Below are positions 8,160 to 16,699 of a stretch of DNA of 35,545 nt, piece after piece (the first letter of the stretch is position 1; every line of letters starts with the position of its first letter). The notes under the pieces are model-generated. The model had not been told where the DNA came from, ran no database searches, and saw nothing but the letters and a program-made list of their open reading frames with translations. Both the position numbers and the translations under genes were made by a program. The stretch is from an uncultured Clostridia bacterium (GTDB lineage Bacteria > Bacillota > Clostridia > Oscillospirales > Ruminococcaceae): NCBI GenBank assembly GCA_944387915.1, contig CALXGT010000059.1, positions 1-35,545 of the forward strand, read 5' to 3'.

Positions 8160-9647
8160 TTATCTAAGATTTGTGTACCCCATCAAGGCACGATCCACCT
8201 CGGCGGCCACGCCTCTTCCTTCCCGAATGGCCCAGACCACTAAGGACTGTCCTCTGCGCATATCGCCGGCGGCGAATACCTTTTCTACGTTGGTTTGGTA
8301 TCCGTTTTGTTCCGTCTTAACGTTTTGCCGTCCGGTAAGTTCCACACCAAAGCTTTTGGCTACCTTATTTTCCGCGCCTAAAAACCCGGCGGCAATCAAA
8401 ACCAGATCCACCTTCACTTCTTTTTCGCTTCCCGGAATTTCGGTCATCACAGTCCGTCCCGTTTTCTCATCCTTTTTGGGCTCAAGAGAAACGAGAACCG
8501 CGCCGCAAACTTCTCCTTTTTCGTTCTTGCGAAATTCCTTGACGGTGGTTTGGTAAAGTCTCGGATCTTTCCCGAAAACAGCGGCGGCCTCTTCCTGACC
8601 GTAATCGGTCTTTAAAATCCGGGGCCACTCCGGCCACGGGTTACTTGCCGTTCGACTTTTGGGAGGCGCCGGCATCATCTCCAGCTGTAAAACCGATTTG
8701 GCTCCATGGCGGACCACCGTCCCCACGCAGTCGTTGCCGGTATCACCGCCGCCGATGACCAATACATCTTTCCCTTTGGCATTGTAAAACTTCTTATCCA
8801 TAAAGTCGGAATTCAAAAGGCTCTTGGTAACGCTTTTCAGGTAATCCACCGCGAAAAAGATATTGCTGCTGTCCCGGCCGGGAACCGAAATATCTCTGGG
8901 AACGGAAGCGCCGCATGCCAAAATGACACTGTCATACTCCGTTAACAGCTTTTTGGCGTCCTTCGCTGTAGCGATTTCAGTAGAAGTGCGGAAGGTAACG
9001 CCTTCTTCCTCCATCAGCCGGATCCGCCGTTCCACAATCCTTTTTTCCAGCTTCATATTGGGAATCCCGTACATCAGAAGGCCGCCGGGGCGGTCCTCCC
9101 GCTCATAAACGGTGACGCTGTGACCCCGCCGATTGAGTAAATCGGCCGCAGCCAACCCCGAAGGGCCGGAGCCGATCACCGCTACTTTTTTCCCTGTCCG
9201 AACCTTGGGGATTCTCGGCTGCATCCATCCTTTTTCAAACGCGTTTTCAATGATGGCATACTCGTTCTCCCGAACGGAGACCGGCGCGCCGATCAAATTG
9301 CAGGTGCATGCCGCCTCGCAAAGAGCGGGGCAGACGCGGGATGTAAACTCGGGAAAACTGTTGGTTTTCAAAAGCCGAACCGCCGCGTCCTCCTCTTGCT
9401 CCAAATATAATAACTCATTCCACTCGGGAACCAGATTGTTTAACGGACAACCGGAAGCGCTTCCGTTGAGCTCCAAGCCGTACTGGCAAAAAGGAACGCC
9501 GCAATCCATACAACGGGCAGCTTGCTCTTTTCGCTCTTCATGGCTTAAGGGCCGATGAAATTCATTAAAATGGGTAATCCGCTCCAAAGGTTCTTCCGCC
9601 GGATTTTGTACCCGCACATACTCCATAAAACCAGTTGGTTTTGCCAT
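8160..9647 (-). CDS. gltD: Glutamate synthase small subunit GltD (495 aa)
   Basis: NAD(P)H-dependent beta subunit of glutamate synthase. It passes electrons from NAD(P)H via FAD and Fe-S clusters to the large subunit. The N-terminal double cluster motif has Cys46, 49, 54 and 67, then Cys106, 110, 114 and 116. The FAD-binding GSGPSG is at 159-164 and the NADPH-site GGGDTGNDC is near 299-307. A late GD motif (AAGDMRRG) closes the FAD domain. Length is typical. It follows gltB by 14 nt with GAGGAG upstream of the start and ends at the terminator at 8116-8153. Confidence 0.97.
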   Translation of the reverse strand: MAKPTGFMEYVRVQNPAEEPLERITHFNEFHRPLSHEERKEQAARCMDCGVPFCQYGLELNGSASGCPLNNLVPEWNELLYLEQEEDAAVRLLKTNSFPEFTSRVCPALCEAACTCNLIGAPVSVRENEYAIIENAFEKGWMQPRIPKVRTGKKVAVIGSGPSGLAAADLLNRRGHSVTVYEREDRPGGLLMYGIPNMKLEKRIVERRIRLMEEEGVTFRTSTEIATAKDAKKLLTEYDSVILACGASVPRDISVPGRDSSNIFFAVDYLKSVTKSLLNSDFMDKKFYNAKGKDVLVIGGGDTGNDCVGTVVRHGAKSVLQLEMMPAPPKSRTASNPWPEWPRILKTDYGQEEAAAVFGKDPRLYQTTVKEFRKNEKGEVCGAVLVSLEPKKDEKTGRTVMTEIPGSEKEVKVDLVLIAAGFLGAENKVAKSFGVELTGRQNVKTEQNGYQTNVEKVFAAGDMRRGQSLVVWAIREGRGVAAEVDRALMGYTNLR

Positions 9648-9661
9648 ATTCCTCTCCTCCT

Positions 9662-12600
9662 CTACTTCGCGGCATTGGCGTAAAACGCCTTAATTTGGGC
9701 TTCCTCTTCGTCAAAGCCCTTCTCCCGCATGGCCGCGATGGTCTCCATCATGCGCTTGTAATCTCTGGGGACAATTTTCTTGAACCGAGGGATCTTTTCC
9801 TCGAAATGATCCAAAATTTCCTTCCCCTTGGGAGAACCGGTGGCAAGAACGTGTTCTTGAAGCATAGTTTTCAGTTCATTCACATCATGGTCGTTCAACG
9901 TCTCGGTCACAATAAGCTCTTTGTTCAGCCGCAGATACAGGTCGTTGTCCTCATCCAATACGTAGGCGATACCGCCGCTCATACCGGCCGCGAAGTTTTT
10001 GCCGGTTTTTCCTAAAACCGCGACCCGTCCGCCGGTCATATATTCGCATCCATGATCGCCAACACCTTCTACCACCGCTGTGGCGCCGGAGTTACGAACA
10101 CAAAACCGCTCCCCGGCAACGCCGTTGATAAAGGCTTTTCCGGAGGTAGCCCCGTAAAGTGCTACGTTACCTACGATAATGTTCTCTTCCGGACGGAACG
10201 CGATTCCCTTCGGAGGGCGAACAATAATTTTTCCGCCGGAAAGTCCCTTTCCGATATAGTCGTTGCTGTCGCCGCAAAGATCCAAAGTCAATCCGCTGGG
10301 AATAAAAGCGCCGAAAGATTGACCGCCGCTGCCGCAGCAATGAATCACGAAGCGGTCATCCGGAAGGTTCGGACCACATTCTCTGGTGATCTCCGAGCCC
10401 AAAATGGTACCGAAGGTACGGTCGATATTGGTGACCGAAACCGTGAGCTCCTGGGTCTTTTCCGTGGAGGAAAGATTCAATTTCGGAATCAGCATCCGCT
10501 CGTCCACTGTAGTGTCCAGCTTAAAGTCATACTGATCCTTGGGGTTGCAGCGAAGATCGGTACCCGCCGCCGCCTCGGGACGATAGAGGATAGCGGAAAG
10601 GTCTACGAAATTTTTGGCAGCCAGCGGAGAGGACTGCAAGAAGTCGGTCCGTCCTACCATTTCGTCGATGGTGTGAACGCCAAGCTTCGCCATGTATTCT
10701 CTTAACTCTTCCGCAATGAACAGCATAAAGTTTTCCACATATTCGGGTTTGCCTTTGAAGTTCTTGCGAAGCTCCGGATTCTGGGTAGCAATGCCCATGG
10801 GACAGGTATCCAGGTTGCACACCCGCATCATCACGCATCCCATGGTCACCAACGGCGCCGTGGCAAAACCAAATTCCTCGGCGCCGAGAAGGGCCGCAAT
10901 CGCCACATCCCGTCCGGTCATCAGCTTACCGTCCGCTTCTACCCGTACCTTTCCCCGAAGGCCGTTTTGGATCAACGTCTGGTGGGTTTCCGATAACCCT
11001 AACTCCCAGGGAAGTCCCGCATGGTAGATGGAAGAAAGGGGCGCGGCGCCGGTTCCGCCGTCGTAGCCGGAAATTAGGACTACCGCGGCTCCCGCTTTGG
11101 CAACGCCTGCCGCTACCGTTCCTACGCCGGCTTCCGACACCAGCTTTACCGAGATCCGGGCATTTTTGTTGGCGTTTTTCAAATCGTAGATCAGCTGCGC
11201 CAAATCCTCAATGGAGTAAATATCGTGGTGAGGGGGAGGAGAGATGAGCGATACGCCGGGGGTAGAGTGACGGGTCTTGGCGATCCAGGGATACACCTTC
11301 CCGCCGGGGAGATGTCCCCCTTCTCCGGGCTTCGCCCCCTGCGCCATCTTGATCTGGATCTCTTTGGCGGAAACCAGATATTCGGATGTGACGCCAAACC
11401 GTCCCGACGCCACCTGCTTAATGGCGGAGGAACGATCCAATCCATCGGGGCCGATCTGGTACCGCTCGGCGCTCTCGCCGCCTTCTCCGCTGTTGGATTT
11501 TCCCTGTAACCGGTTCATGGCGATGGCTAACGTCTCATGGGCCTCTTTGGAAATGGAGCCGTAAGACATCGCTCCCGTTTTAAACCGCTTTACAATCTCA
11601 CTCGCGGGCTCTACCTCTTCCAACGGGATTCCCTTTTCAGGGAACCGAAATTCCATCATTCCCCGAAGCAAAATTCCCTTTTCTTCTTCCACCACAGCGG
11701 CGGAATACTCTTTAAACAGGGCGTAATCTCCCTTTTTAGTGGCTTCCTGTAACAGATGGATGGTTTTGGGATTGTATAAATGCTCCTGCTGACGGCTGCG
11801 GAAGCGATGGCTTCCAAGACTGTCCAGCGTCAGGTCCGAAGCCAGTCCCAGCGGGTCAAACGCCAAAGTGTGCCGGGCGTCTACCTGTTTTTCCAGATCC
11901 TTTACCGTCATGCCGCCGATCCGGCTCACTGTTCCGGTAAAATAGGTATCCACAATCTCTTTGGACAGACCGATCGCCTCAAAAATCTTCGCGCCCTGAT
12001 AGGACTGAATGGTAGAAATACCCATTTTCGACGCAATTTTTACAATGCCATGCAAAACGGCTGCGTTATAATCATCCACAGCGGCGTAAGCGTCCTTGTC
12101 CAAAACGCCGTCCTCCACCATCTGAACAATGGTTTCCTGGGCAAGATAGGGGTTGACGGCGCACGCGCCGTAGCCTAACAGCGCCGCGAAGTGATGAACC
12201 TCTCTCGGTTCGGCGCTCTCCACGATCATCGCTAACGCCGTCCGCTTTTTGGTGCGGACTAAATACTGTTGCAGCGCGGAAACAGCGAGAAGGGACGGGA
12301 TCGCCACATGGTTTTCATCCACTCCCCGGTCGGAAAGGATCAAAATGTTGGCGCCCTGCTGATACGCCCGGTCCACCGCTACAAAGAGCCGCTCCACCGC
12401 GCGGGTTAACGAAGTGTTCTTATAATATAAAATAGAAACCGTCTCTACCTTAAAGCCCTTCACATCCATACTCTTGATCTTCAACAGGTCGGTGTTGGTC
12501 AAAATGGGATTTTTAATCCGAAGGACTTTACAGTTTTCCGCTTTCTCCGACAGAAGGTTTCCATCCTCGCCGATATAGACGGTGGTAGAAGTTACCACTT

Positions 12601-14206
12601 CTTCCCGAATGGCGTCAAAGGGAGGGTTGGTGACCTGAGCAAAGCGCTGCTTAAAGAAGTTGAAGAGGGATTGCTTTCCCTTGGACAGCACCGCCAACGG
12701 CGTGTCCACACCCATCGCCGAAACCGGGTCGGCGCCCGTTTTCGCCATGGGAAGGATGGAGCCTTTGTAATCCTCGTAGCTGTAGCCAAAAGCCTTTTGC
12801 AGCCGGGAAAGGGTCTTCCGATCGTACTTTTCCGGACGGTGGTTGGGAATATGAAGCGACGATAATTTAATCAGGTTCCCATCCAACCACTCGCCGTAAG
12901 GATTGCGTCTGGCATAGGTCTCCTTTAACACCTCGTCATCAATCAGCTCGCCTTTAACCGTATCCACCAAAAGCATCTTACCGGGACGAAGCCGATCTTT
13001 CTTCAAAATCTTTTCCGGCGGGAAATCCAAAACGCCCACCTCGGAAGAAAGCACCAGCTGCCCGTCGGTGGTAATATAGTAACGGGAAGGCCGCAAGCCG
13101 TTACGGTCCAACGTCGCGCCCACGATGTCGCCGTCGCTGAACAAAATGGCCGCCGGACCGTCCCAGGGTTCCATCATGGTAGAGTAATACTGGTAAAAAT
13201 CCCGTTTGGACTGGCTCATATTCGGGTCATTTTCCCACGGCTCCGGAATCATAATCATAACCGCCAAAGGCAGGGGCAACCCGCCCATGGTCAAAAATTC
13301 CAAAGCGTTATCCATCATGGACGAGTCGGAACCATCCTCGTTGACCGCGGGGAGGATCTTGTGGAACTGATCCCGAAGAAGATCCGAATCCAGCGTCTCT
13401 TCCCGCGCCAGCATCTTATCTACGTTGCCGCGAATGGTGTTGATCTCGCCGTTATGTACAATCAGCCGGTTGGGGTGCGCCCGCTCCCAGCTGGGGTTGG
13501 TGTTAGTGGAAAAACGAGAGTGAACGATGGCGATGGCGGACTGATAATCCGGGCTTTGGAGGTCTTTAAAAAAGCTCCGAAGTTGTTTTACCAAAAACAT
13601 GCCCTTATAGACGACGGTACGGCTGGACAGGGAAACGACGTAGCTGTCGTCGTTGGATTGCTCAAAGACCCGGCGCGCGATATATAACCGGCGGTCAAAG
13701 TCCAACCCCTGCTTTGCGTCGGAGGGACGCCGGATAAAGCACTGCATAATATAAGGCATGCAGGCGAGCGCTCTCGGCCCGAGCACCTCGGGAGCGATAG
13801 GGACTTCTCTCCAGCCTAAAAAATCAAGATCTTCCTTTTCAAGAATGATCTCGAACATCTTTTTGGCCTGATTCCTCGCCAACTCATTTTGAGGAAAGAA
13901 GAACATGCCGACGCCGTAATCCCGCTCCCCCGGGAGATCAATTCCCTCTTCTTTTGCCGCTTTATAAAAAAAGCGATGAGAGATTTGCAGCATAATCCCA
14001 ACACCGTCGCCGGTTTTCCCTTCTCCGTCTTTTCCGGCCCGATGTTCCAGATTTTCCACAATATGCAAGGCATTTTCTACCGTAGCATGGGTCTTTTCCC
14101 CTTTGATGTTGACGACTGCGCCGATTCCGCAGTTGTCGTGTTCGTATTCTTCCCGGTAAAGTCCTTTTCCCGTTTGCCTGACCGGACAAGCTGCCTGAAA
14201 TTTCAT
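9662..14206 (-). CDS. gltB: Glutamate synthase large subunit GltB (1514 aa)
   Basis: Makes two glutamates from glutamine and 2-oxoglutarate. Domains in order: an N-terminal Ntn glutaminase with nucleophile Cys26 in HDNCGIG (a 25-residue propeptide would be removed), a central domain, an FMN/2-oxoglutarate synthase domain, a cysteine cluster CX5CX4C near residues 1123-1134 (CVMMRVCNLDTC) for the 3Fe-4S centre, and a C-terminal GXGXG beta-helix. Start 14206 is chosen because GGAGGAAG lies just upstream. The frame remains open to 14338, but that would run through the promoter. The ATG overlaps the stop of a 21-codon upstream ORF. Operon with gltD. Confidence 0.97.
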   Translation of the reverse strand: MKFQAACPVRQTGKGLYREEYEHDNCGIGAVVNIKGEKTHATVENALHIVENLEHRAGKDGEGKTGDGVGIMLQISHRFFYKAAKEEGIDLPGERDYGVGMFFFPQNELARNQAKKMFEIILEKEDLDFLGWREVPIAPEVLGPRALACMPYIMQCFIRRPSDAKQGLDFDRRLYIARRVFEQSNDDSYVVSLSSRTVVYKGMFLVKQLRSFFKDLQSPDYQSAIAIVHSRFSTNTNPSWERAHPNRLIVHNGEINTIRGNVDKMLAREETLDSDLLRDQFHKILPAVNEDGSDSSMMDNALEFLTMGGLPLPLAVMIMIPEPWENDPNMSQSKRDFYQYYSTMMEPWDGPAAILFSDGDIVGATLDRNGLRPSRYYITTDGQLVLSSEVGVLDFPPEKILKKDRLRPGKMLLVDTVKGELIDDEVLKETYARRNPYGEWLDGNLIKLSSLHIPNHRPEKYDRKTLSRLQKAFGYSYEDYKGSILPMAKTGADPVSAMGVDTPLAVLSKGKQSLFNFFKQRFAQVTNPPFDAIREEVVTSTTVYIGEDGNLLSEKAENCKVLRIKNPILTNTDLLKIKSMDVKGFKVETVSILYYKNTSLTRAVERLFVAVDRAYQQGANILILSDRGVDENHVAIPSLLAVSALQQYLVRTKKRTALAMIVESAEPREVHHFAALLGYGACAVNPYLAQETIVQMVEDGVLDKDAYAAVDDYNAAVLHGIVKIASKMGISTIQSYQGAKIFEAIGLSKEIVDTYFTGTVSRIGGMTVKDLEKQVDARHTLAFDPLGLASDLTLDSLGSHRFRSRQQEHLYNPKTIHLLQEATKKGDYALFKEYSAAVVEEEKGILLRGMMEFRFPEKGIPLEEVEPASEIVKRFKTGAMSYGSISKEAHETLAIAMNRLQGKSNSGEGGESAERYQIGPDGLDRSSAIKQVASGRFGVTSEYLVSAKEIQIKMAQGAKPGEGGHLPGGKVYPWIAKTRHSTPGVSLISPPPHHDIYSIEDLAQLIYDLKNANKNARISVKLVSEAGVGTVAAGVAKAGAAVVLISGYDGGTGAAPLSSIYHAGLPWELGLSETHQTLIQNGLRGKVRVEADGKLMTGRDVAIAALLGAEEFGFATAPLVTMGCVMMRVCNLDTCPMGIATQNPELRKNFKGKPEYVENFMLFIAEELREYMAKLGVHTIDEMVGRTDFLQSSPLAAKNFVDLSAILYRPEAAAGTDLRCNPKDQYDFKLDTTVDERMLIPKLNLSSTEKTQELTVSVTNIDRTFGTILGSEITRECGPNLPDDRFVIHCCGSGGQSFGAFIPSGLTLDLCGDSNDYIGKGLSGGKIIVRPPKGIAFRPEENIIVGNVALYGATSGKAFINGVAGERFCVRNSGATAVVEGVGDHGCEYMTGGRVAVLGKTGKNFAAGMSGGIAYVLDEDNDLYLRLNKELIVTETLNDHDVNELKTMLQEHVLATGSPKGKEILDHFEEKIPRFKKIVPRDYKRMMETIAAMREKGFDEEEAQIKAFYANAAK

Positions 14207-14268
14207 GTTTTCTTCCTCCAATTCGACGCCGAAAGGGGCGCTGACTCCAAAAAATAACAAAGGCGCAC
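14203..14268 (-). CDS. Possible 21-residue leader ORF overlapping the gltB start
   Basis: A GTG start at 14268 is preceded by GGAGGA at 8 nt. The frame reads MRLCYFLESAP then LSASNWRKKT and stops at a TGA that overlaps the gltB ATG (ATGA, 14203-14206). This geometry allows translational coupling. The peptide has no obvious Glu, Gln or other amino-acid bias, so codon-specific stalling is not indicated. Its ribosome site lies in the loop of the leader hairpin. It could be chance: only 21 codons and a GTG start. Confidence 0.35.
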   Translation of the reverse strand: MRLCYFLESAPLSASNWRKKT

Positions 14269-14299
14269 TTAAAGATTCCTCCTTAAGAACGCCTTTGTT
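14249..14299 (-). terminator. Terminator-like hairpin inside the gltB leader (attenuator candidate)
   Basis: On the minus strand AACAAAGGCG (14299-14290) pairs with CGCCTTTGTT (14265-14256), followed by A and six T. Inner CTTAA/TTAAG arms can extend it. It begins almost at the predicted transcription start and lies before gltB. It would therefore stop transcription unless opened, for example by a ribosome on the small ORF or by a protein. I see no ANTAR double hairpin or T-box sequence in the short leader. Confidence 0.55.
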
Positions 14300-14309
14300 C
14301 TTGCAATTT

Positions 14310-14338
14310 ATTATACAGGTTCCTGCAAAAAAAATCAA
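14310..14338 (-). promoter_or_regulatory. SigA-type promoter of gltBD
   Basis: Minus strand TTGATT (14333-14338), a 17-bp spacer, and TATAAT (14310-14315). Transcription would start near 14303, directly before the leader hairpin. Confidence 0.7.
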
Positions 14339-14391
14339 TCGTTTTTTCCGCCGATTTCTCTCTTCGGATCATGGAATGAATTGGTAAAGAT

Positions 14392-14775
14392 TCATAAAGA
14401 AATTTTCTTTTTTGGCATAAAAAGCATATGTTGGAAGGATTTTAAACGGGTTTCCATCCAATTGGCAATGGCTTCCTTTTGGGAAAGTCCGTATACTAAA
14501 GTCCGCACCCATCGGGGAGAAAGAGCAGGATTTTCCGCTATCGGCTGCATCGCTTCCTCTACCGCTTTGGAAATGGAATCGTCTATTTTTATTTTGCGTG
14601 CCGATAGGTCAAAGGATTCCGTCTTTTGGCTGACAAAAACTTCCAATGTGGGATTAAGTTTTTGTTCCGTTCGATAGTAAGCCACTACCATAAAAATTCC
14701 GGTCCAAAGTACCGCCATAGATATGAAAAAAGACAAAAATTGAATTCTTAGACTTTTTTTAACTTCCCGCCTCAT
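14392..14775 (-). CDS. Small membrane-anchored protein downstream of spoIIP (127 aa), unknown
   Basis: Not recognised. The N-terminus is basic (MRREVKKSLR) and is followed by one hydrophobic segment (about residues 12-33). The remaining ~90 residues are hydrophilic and probably lie outside the membrane, by the positive-inside rule. The tail is basic (PKKKISL). Its start lies inside the last codons of spoIIP (17-nt overlap), with GAGGAG ten bases upstream. It is therefore co-transcribed and probably translationally coupled. The link to SpoIIP suggests a role in sporulation or engulfment, which is inference from position only. The region 14339-14391 after it holds only the gltB promoter edge and no clear terminator. 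Confidence 0.65.
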   Translation of the reverse strand: MRREVKKSLRIQFLSFFISMAVLWTGIFMVVAYYRTEQKLNPTLEVFVSQKTESFDLSARKIKIDDSISKAVEEAMQPIAENPALSPRWVRTLVYGLSQKEAIANWMETRLKSFQHMLFMPKKKISL

Positions 14776-15913
14776 TTTTTTCCATCTCCTCTTTGAGGAG
14801 TTTACCCAAAGCGCGCCCCAATATACGTCCGCTCAGTGTCGCCTGCTCCAAGGTGTTTCCGTGACCGCCTACCTCGACCAGCAGAGAACCGGTGGTTAAA
14901 TCCTGGTTGTACTTTCGATAATCGAACAGCACCGGTCGAGTGATTCCCGGCGCTTCCTCTTCCAAAGCAACCTGGAGGCTGGCGGCAAAACCCAGATTCT
15001 TTTTGTATTCGGGCACCTCGTCACAGCCGCTGATAATCATAAGCTGGGCGGCGGTTCCTTCTTCCGTTTCAATAACCGGCGCCACCACCGTATCTCCCGA
15101 AATAATAGCATCCCGATGAATGTCCAAAACCACACAGATGGTAGGATACATTTCCAGATACTCCTGCACCGTGACCCGGGATCGGTCGTAGGAGCCGTTG
15201 TAGGACGGATAATCGTGCTGGGTGGTGTCGTGGATCACTTCAATCCCCTCTTCCCGAAGCGTCTCCGCTAAGGCTTCCCCCACCGCCGCCATATTCTCCT
15301 CGTTGTTGGTGGACCGGGTTTTCGCTGTGGTATCGTAATAATCCCCCGTATAAGGCATATAACACTCGGTGGTATGGGTGTGCATAATTAACACCTGGGG
15401 GCCTTCGGTTCCCACGGTAAAATCAATTCCCGCTAACGCCGCCTCTTTCACTTCCTCCGCGGAAAGCGAGGTGCAATTTTTAATATATCCCTGTTCTAAA
15501 GGGACATAAATATTGGTGGTGCCCGCCGTATAGGTTTTATGGACCAAAACCGCCTTATTTTCCTCGGCAATCTCCGGTTCCGAGGCCGGTTCTTCCGAAG
15601 CCGGTTCGGAAGAAATTGCGCTTTCTTCCTCAGCAATAGGCTCTTCCTCTTCCTCTTTTTCCTGTCCGGAAATTGCCTCCTCCAAAGGAAGACTTTCCTC
15701 CTCTGCCGACGAGGTTTCTTCCTTTAAAAGAAGTTCCGCCGCCTCGTTTAAAAGCCTTGTCCCTCCTTCCGGCAGGGATACGCTTCCGAAAAATACCGCC
15801 AAATCTCCCAGCAAAGAAAAGGACAGCAGTAATGCAGCCCCATAGCTTAAAAAACGGATTTTTTCTTTTCCTGGGAGGCGAAAAGAAAAGCTCCTTCGAA
15901 TTTTTTTCCGCAT
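14759..15913 (-). CDS. spoIIP: Stage II sporulation protein P (384 aa)
   Basis: SpoIIP is a membrane-anchored peptidoglycan amidase/endopeptidase that works with SpoIID and SpoIIM during engulfment of the forespore. Visible are a basic N-terminus and one membrane segment (about 21-43), then a Glu/Ser-rich linker (~65-118). The hydrolase domain follows with HTHTTE (His178, His180, Glu183), DIHRD (His266) and LVEVGGHGNT (Glu347), the expected metal and catalytic positions. Start: AAGGAGG upstream of the ATG. It is divergent from the Crp/Fnr gene. The gene marks the organism as an endospore former or descendant. Sporulation promoters upstream are not clear by eye. Confidence 0.92.
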   Translation of the reverse strand: MRKKIRRSFSFRLPGKEKIRFLSYGAALLLSFSLLGDLAVFFGSVSLPEGGTRLLNEAAELLLKEETSSAEEESLPLEEAISGQEKEEEEEPIAEEESAISSEPASEEPASEPEIAEENKAVLVHKTYTAGTTNIYVPLEQGYIKNCTSLSAEEVKEAALAGIDFTVGTEGPQVLIMHTHTTECYMPYTGDYYDTTAKTRSTNNEENMAAVGEALAETLREEGIEVIHDTTQHDYPSYNGSYDRSRVTVQEYLEMYPTICVVLDIHRDAIISGDTVVAPVIETEEGTAAQLMIISGCDEVPEYKKNLGFAASLQVALEEEAPGITRPVLFDYRKYNQDLTTGSLLVEVGGHGNTLEQATLSGRILGRALGKLLKEEMEKNEAGS

Positions 15914-15970
15914 AACGTCCTCCTTTTTTGGTCACTTTCATCCTATGCGTCAAAAAAGAAGATTAGACCC

Positions 15971-15998
15971 TTGACAAACGGGAAAAAAGTGTTATAGT
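15971..15998 (+). promoter_or_regulatory. Promoter of the Crp/Fnr-ABC transporter operon
   Basis: TTGACA (15971-15976), a 16-bp spacer, and TATAGT (15993-15998). A near-perfect palindrome starts two bases after the -10, where RNA polymerase would open DNA. Confidence 0.7.
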
Positions 15999-15999
15999 G

Positions 16000-16023
16000 A
16001 AACTGTCTCATATGAAACAGTTT
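16000..16023 (+). promoter_or_regulatory. 24-bp near-perfect palindrome, probable Crp/Fnr operator
   Basis: Half-site AAACTGT (16000-16006) mirrors ACAGTTT (16017-16023) around CATATG. Of 12 symmetric pairs, 11 match. It covers the predicted transcription start, so binding would repress. The adjacent gene encodes a Crp/Fnr protein, whose family binds palindromes of about this length. Autoregulation is inferred. Confidence 0.6.
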
Positions 16024-16035
16024 TTGGAGGCGTTT

Positions 16036-16698
16036 ATGGGAAACGAAGATTATTTTCCGTTTGAAGAGGCAATAAGTCACTGCCCTCTCCTTTCAAAAGC
16101 CCACCCCGAAACCTCCTTTTCCCTTCTTCTCGGCCAGGGACAAATTTTTTCCTTTTCCAAAGGAACGCCCCTTTCCGAGTATCGGGGAAAATTGGGTATT
16201 CTACTGACGGGGGAACTTTTCGTAAAAAATCAAAACGGCGCTTTGCTAAATCGGCTGACGCCGGGGGGCCTGTTTGGAGTTTCTACTCTCTTTTGTGAAA
16301 ACTGCTCCCATGTCACCGACATTTTCGCCGCGAAAAAAAGCGAAGTTCTTTTGATTGAGGAAGAGGCGCTGGCCAAAATTTTAACGGAAAACCCCGATTT
16401 GTTTCGAAACTATATTGGATTCTTAACGGATCGGATTCGTTTTTTAAACCGGAAGATCGATTTGTTTTCCGCCAGTACCGCCGAGCAAAAGCTCCTCGTC
16501 TTTCTTCGCCACGAAGGAAAAGAAGAAAACGGCGTTTTTACCGTTTCCATCCCTTCCATGGCAAGATTGGCGGCGCTTTTGGGAATTGGGAGAGCTTCCC
16601 TCTACCGAGCGGCGGACGCTTTGGAGGAGAGCGGATGGATCCGAAAGGAAACCCCCAAAAAGTGGATCTTAAACCCATCGAAAGAAATGAGGAAGTAG
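16036..16698 (+). CDS. Crp/Fnr-family transcription regulator (220 aa)
   Basis: Cyclic-nucleotide-type effector domain (about residues 20-125) with the GILLTGELFVKNQNG and LTPGGLFG beta-roll pattern. A dimerisation helix follows (~120-145). A winged helix is at about 173-207, with MARLAALLGIGRASLYRAADAL as its recognition unit. It has Cys16, 87 and 90 but no N-terminal four-cysteine set as in FNR, so an oxygen-sensing 4Fe-4S cluster is not indicated. Start 16036 is preferred because GGAGG lies 5 nt upstream. Earlier in-frame starts at 15997 (GTG) and 16012 (ATG) would fall in the promoter/operator. First gene of the ABC operon. The ligand is unknown. Confidence 0.88.
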   Translation: MGNEDYFPFEEAISHCPLLSKAHPETSFSLLLGQGQIFSFSKGTPLSEYRGKLGILLTGELFVKNQNGALLNRLTPGGLFGVSTLFCENCSHVTDIFAAKKSEVLLIEEEALAKILTENPDLFRNYIGFLTDRIRFLNRKIDLFSASTAEQKLLVFLRHEGKEENGVFTVSIPSMARLAALLGIGRASLYRAADALEESGWIRKETPKKWILNPSKEMRK

Positions 16699-16699
16699 A

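Noticed and set aside
14207-14338. Longer GltB start giving 44 extra residues
   Set aside because: The extension would cover the promoter and leader hairpin. A strong ribosome site precedes 14206, and the nucleophile Cys is then at a normal propeptide distance.
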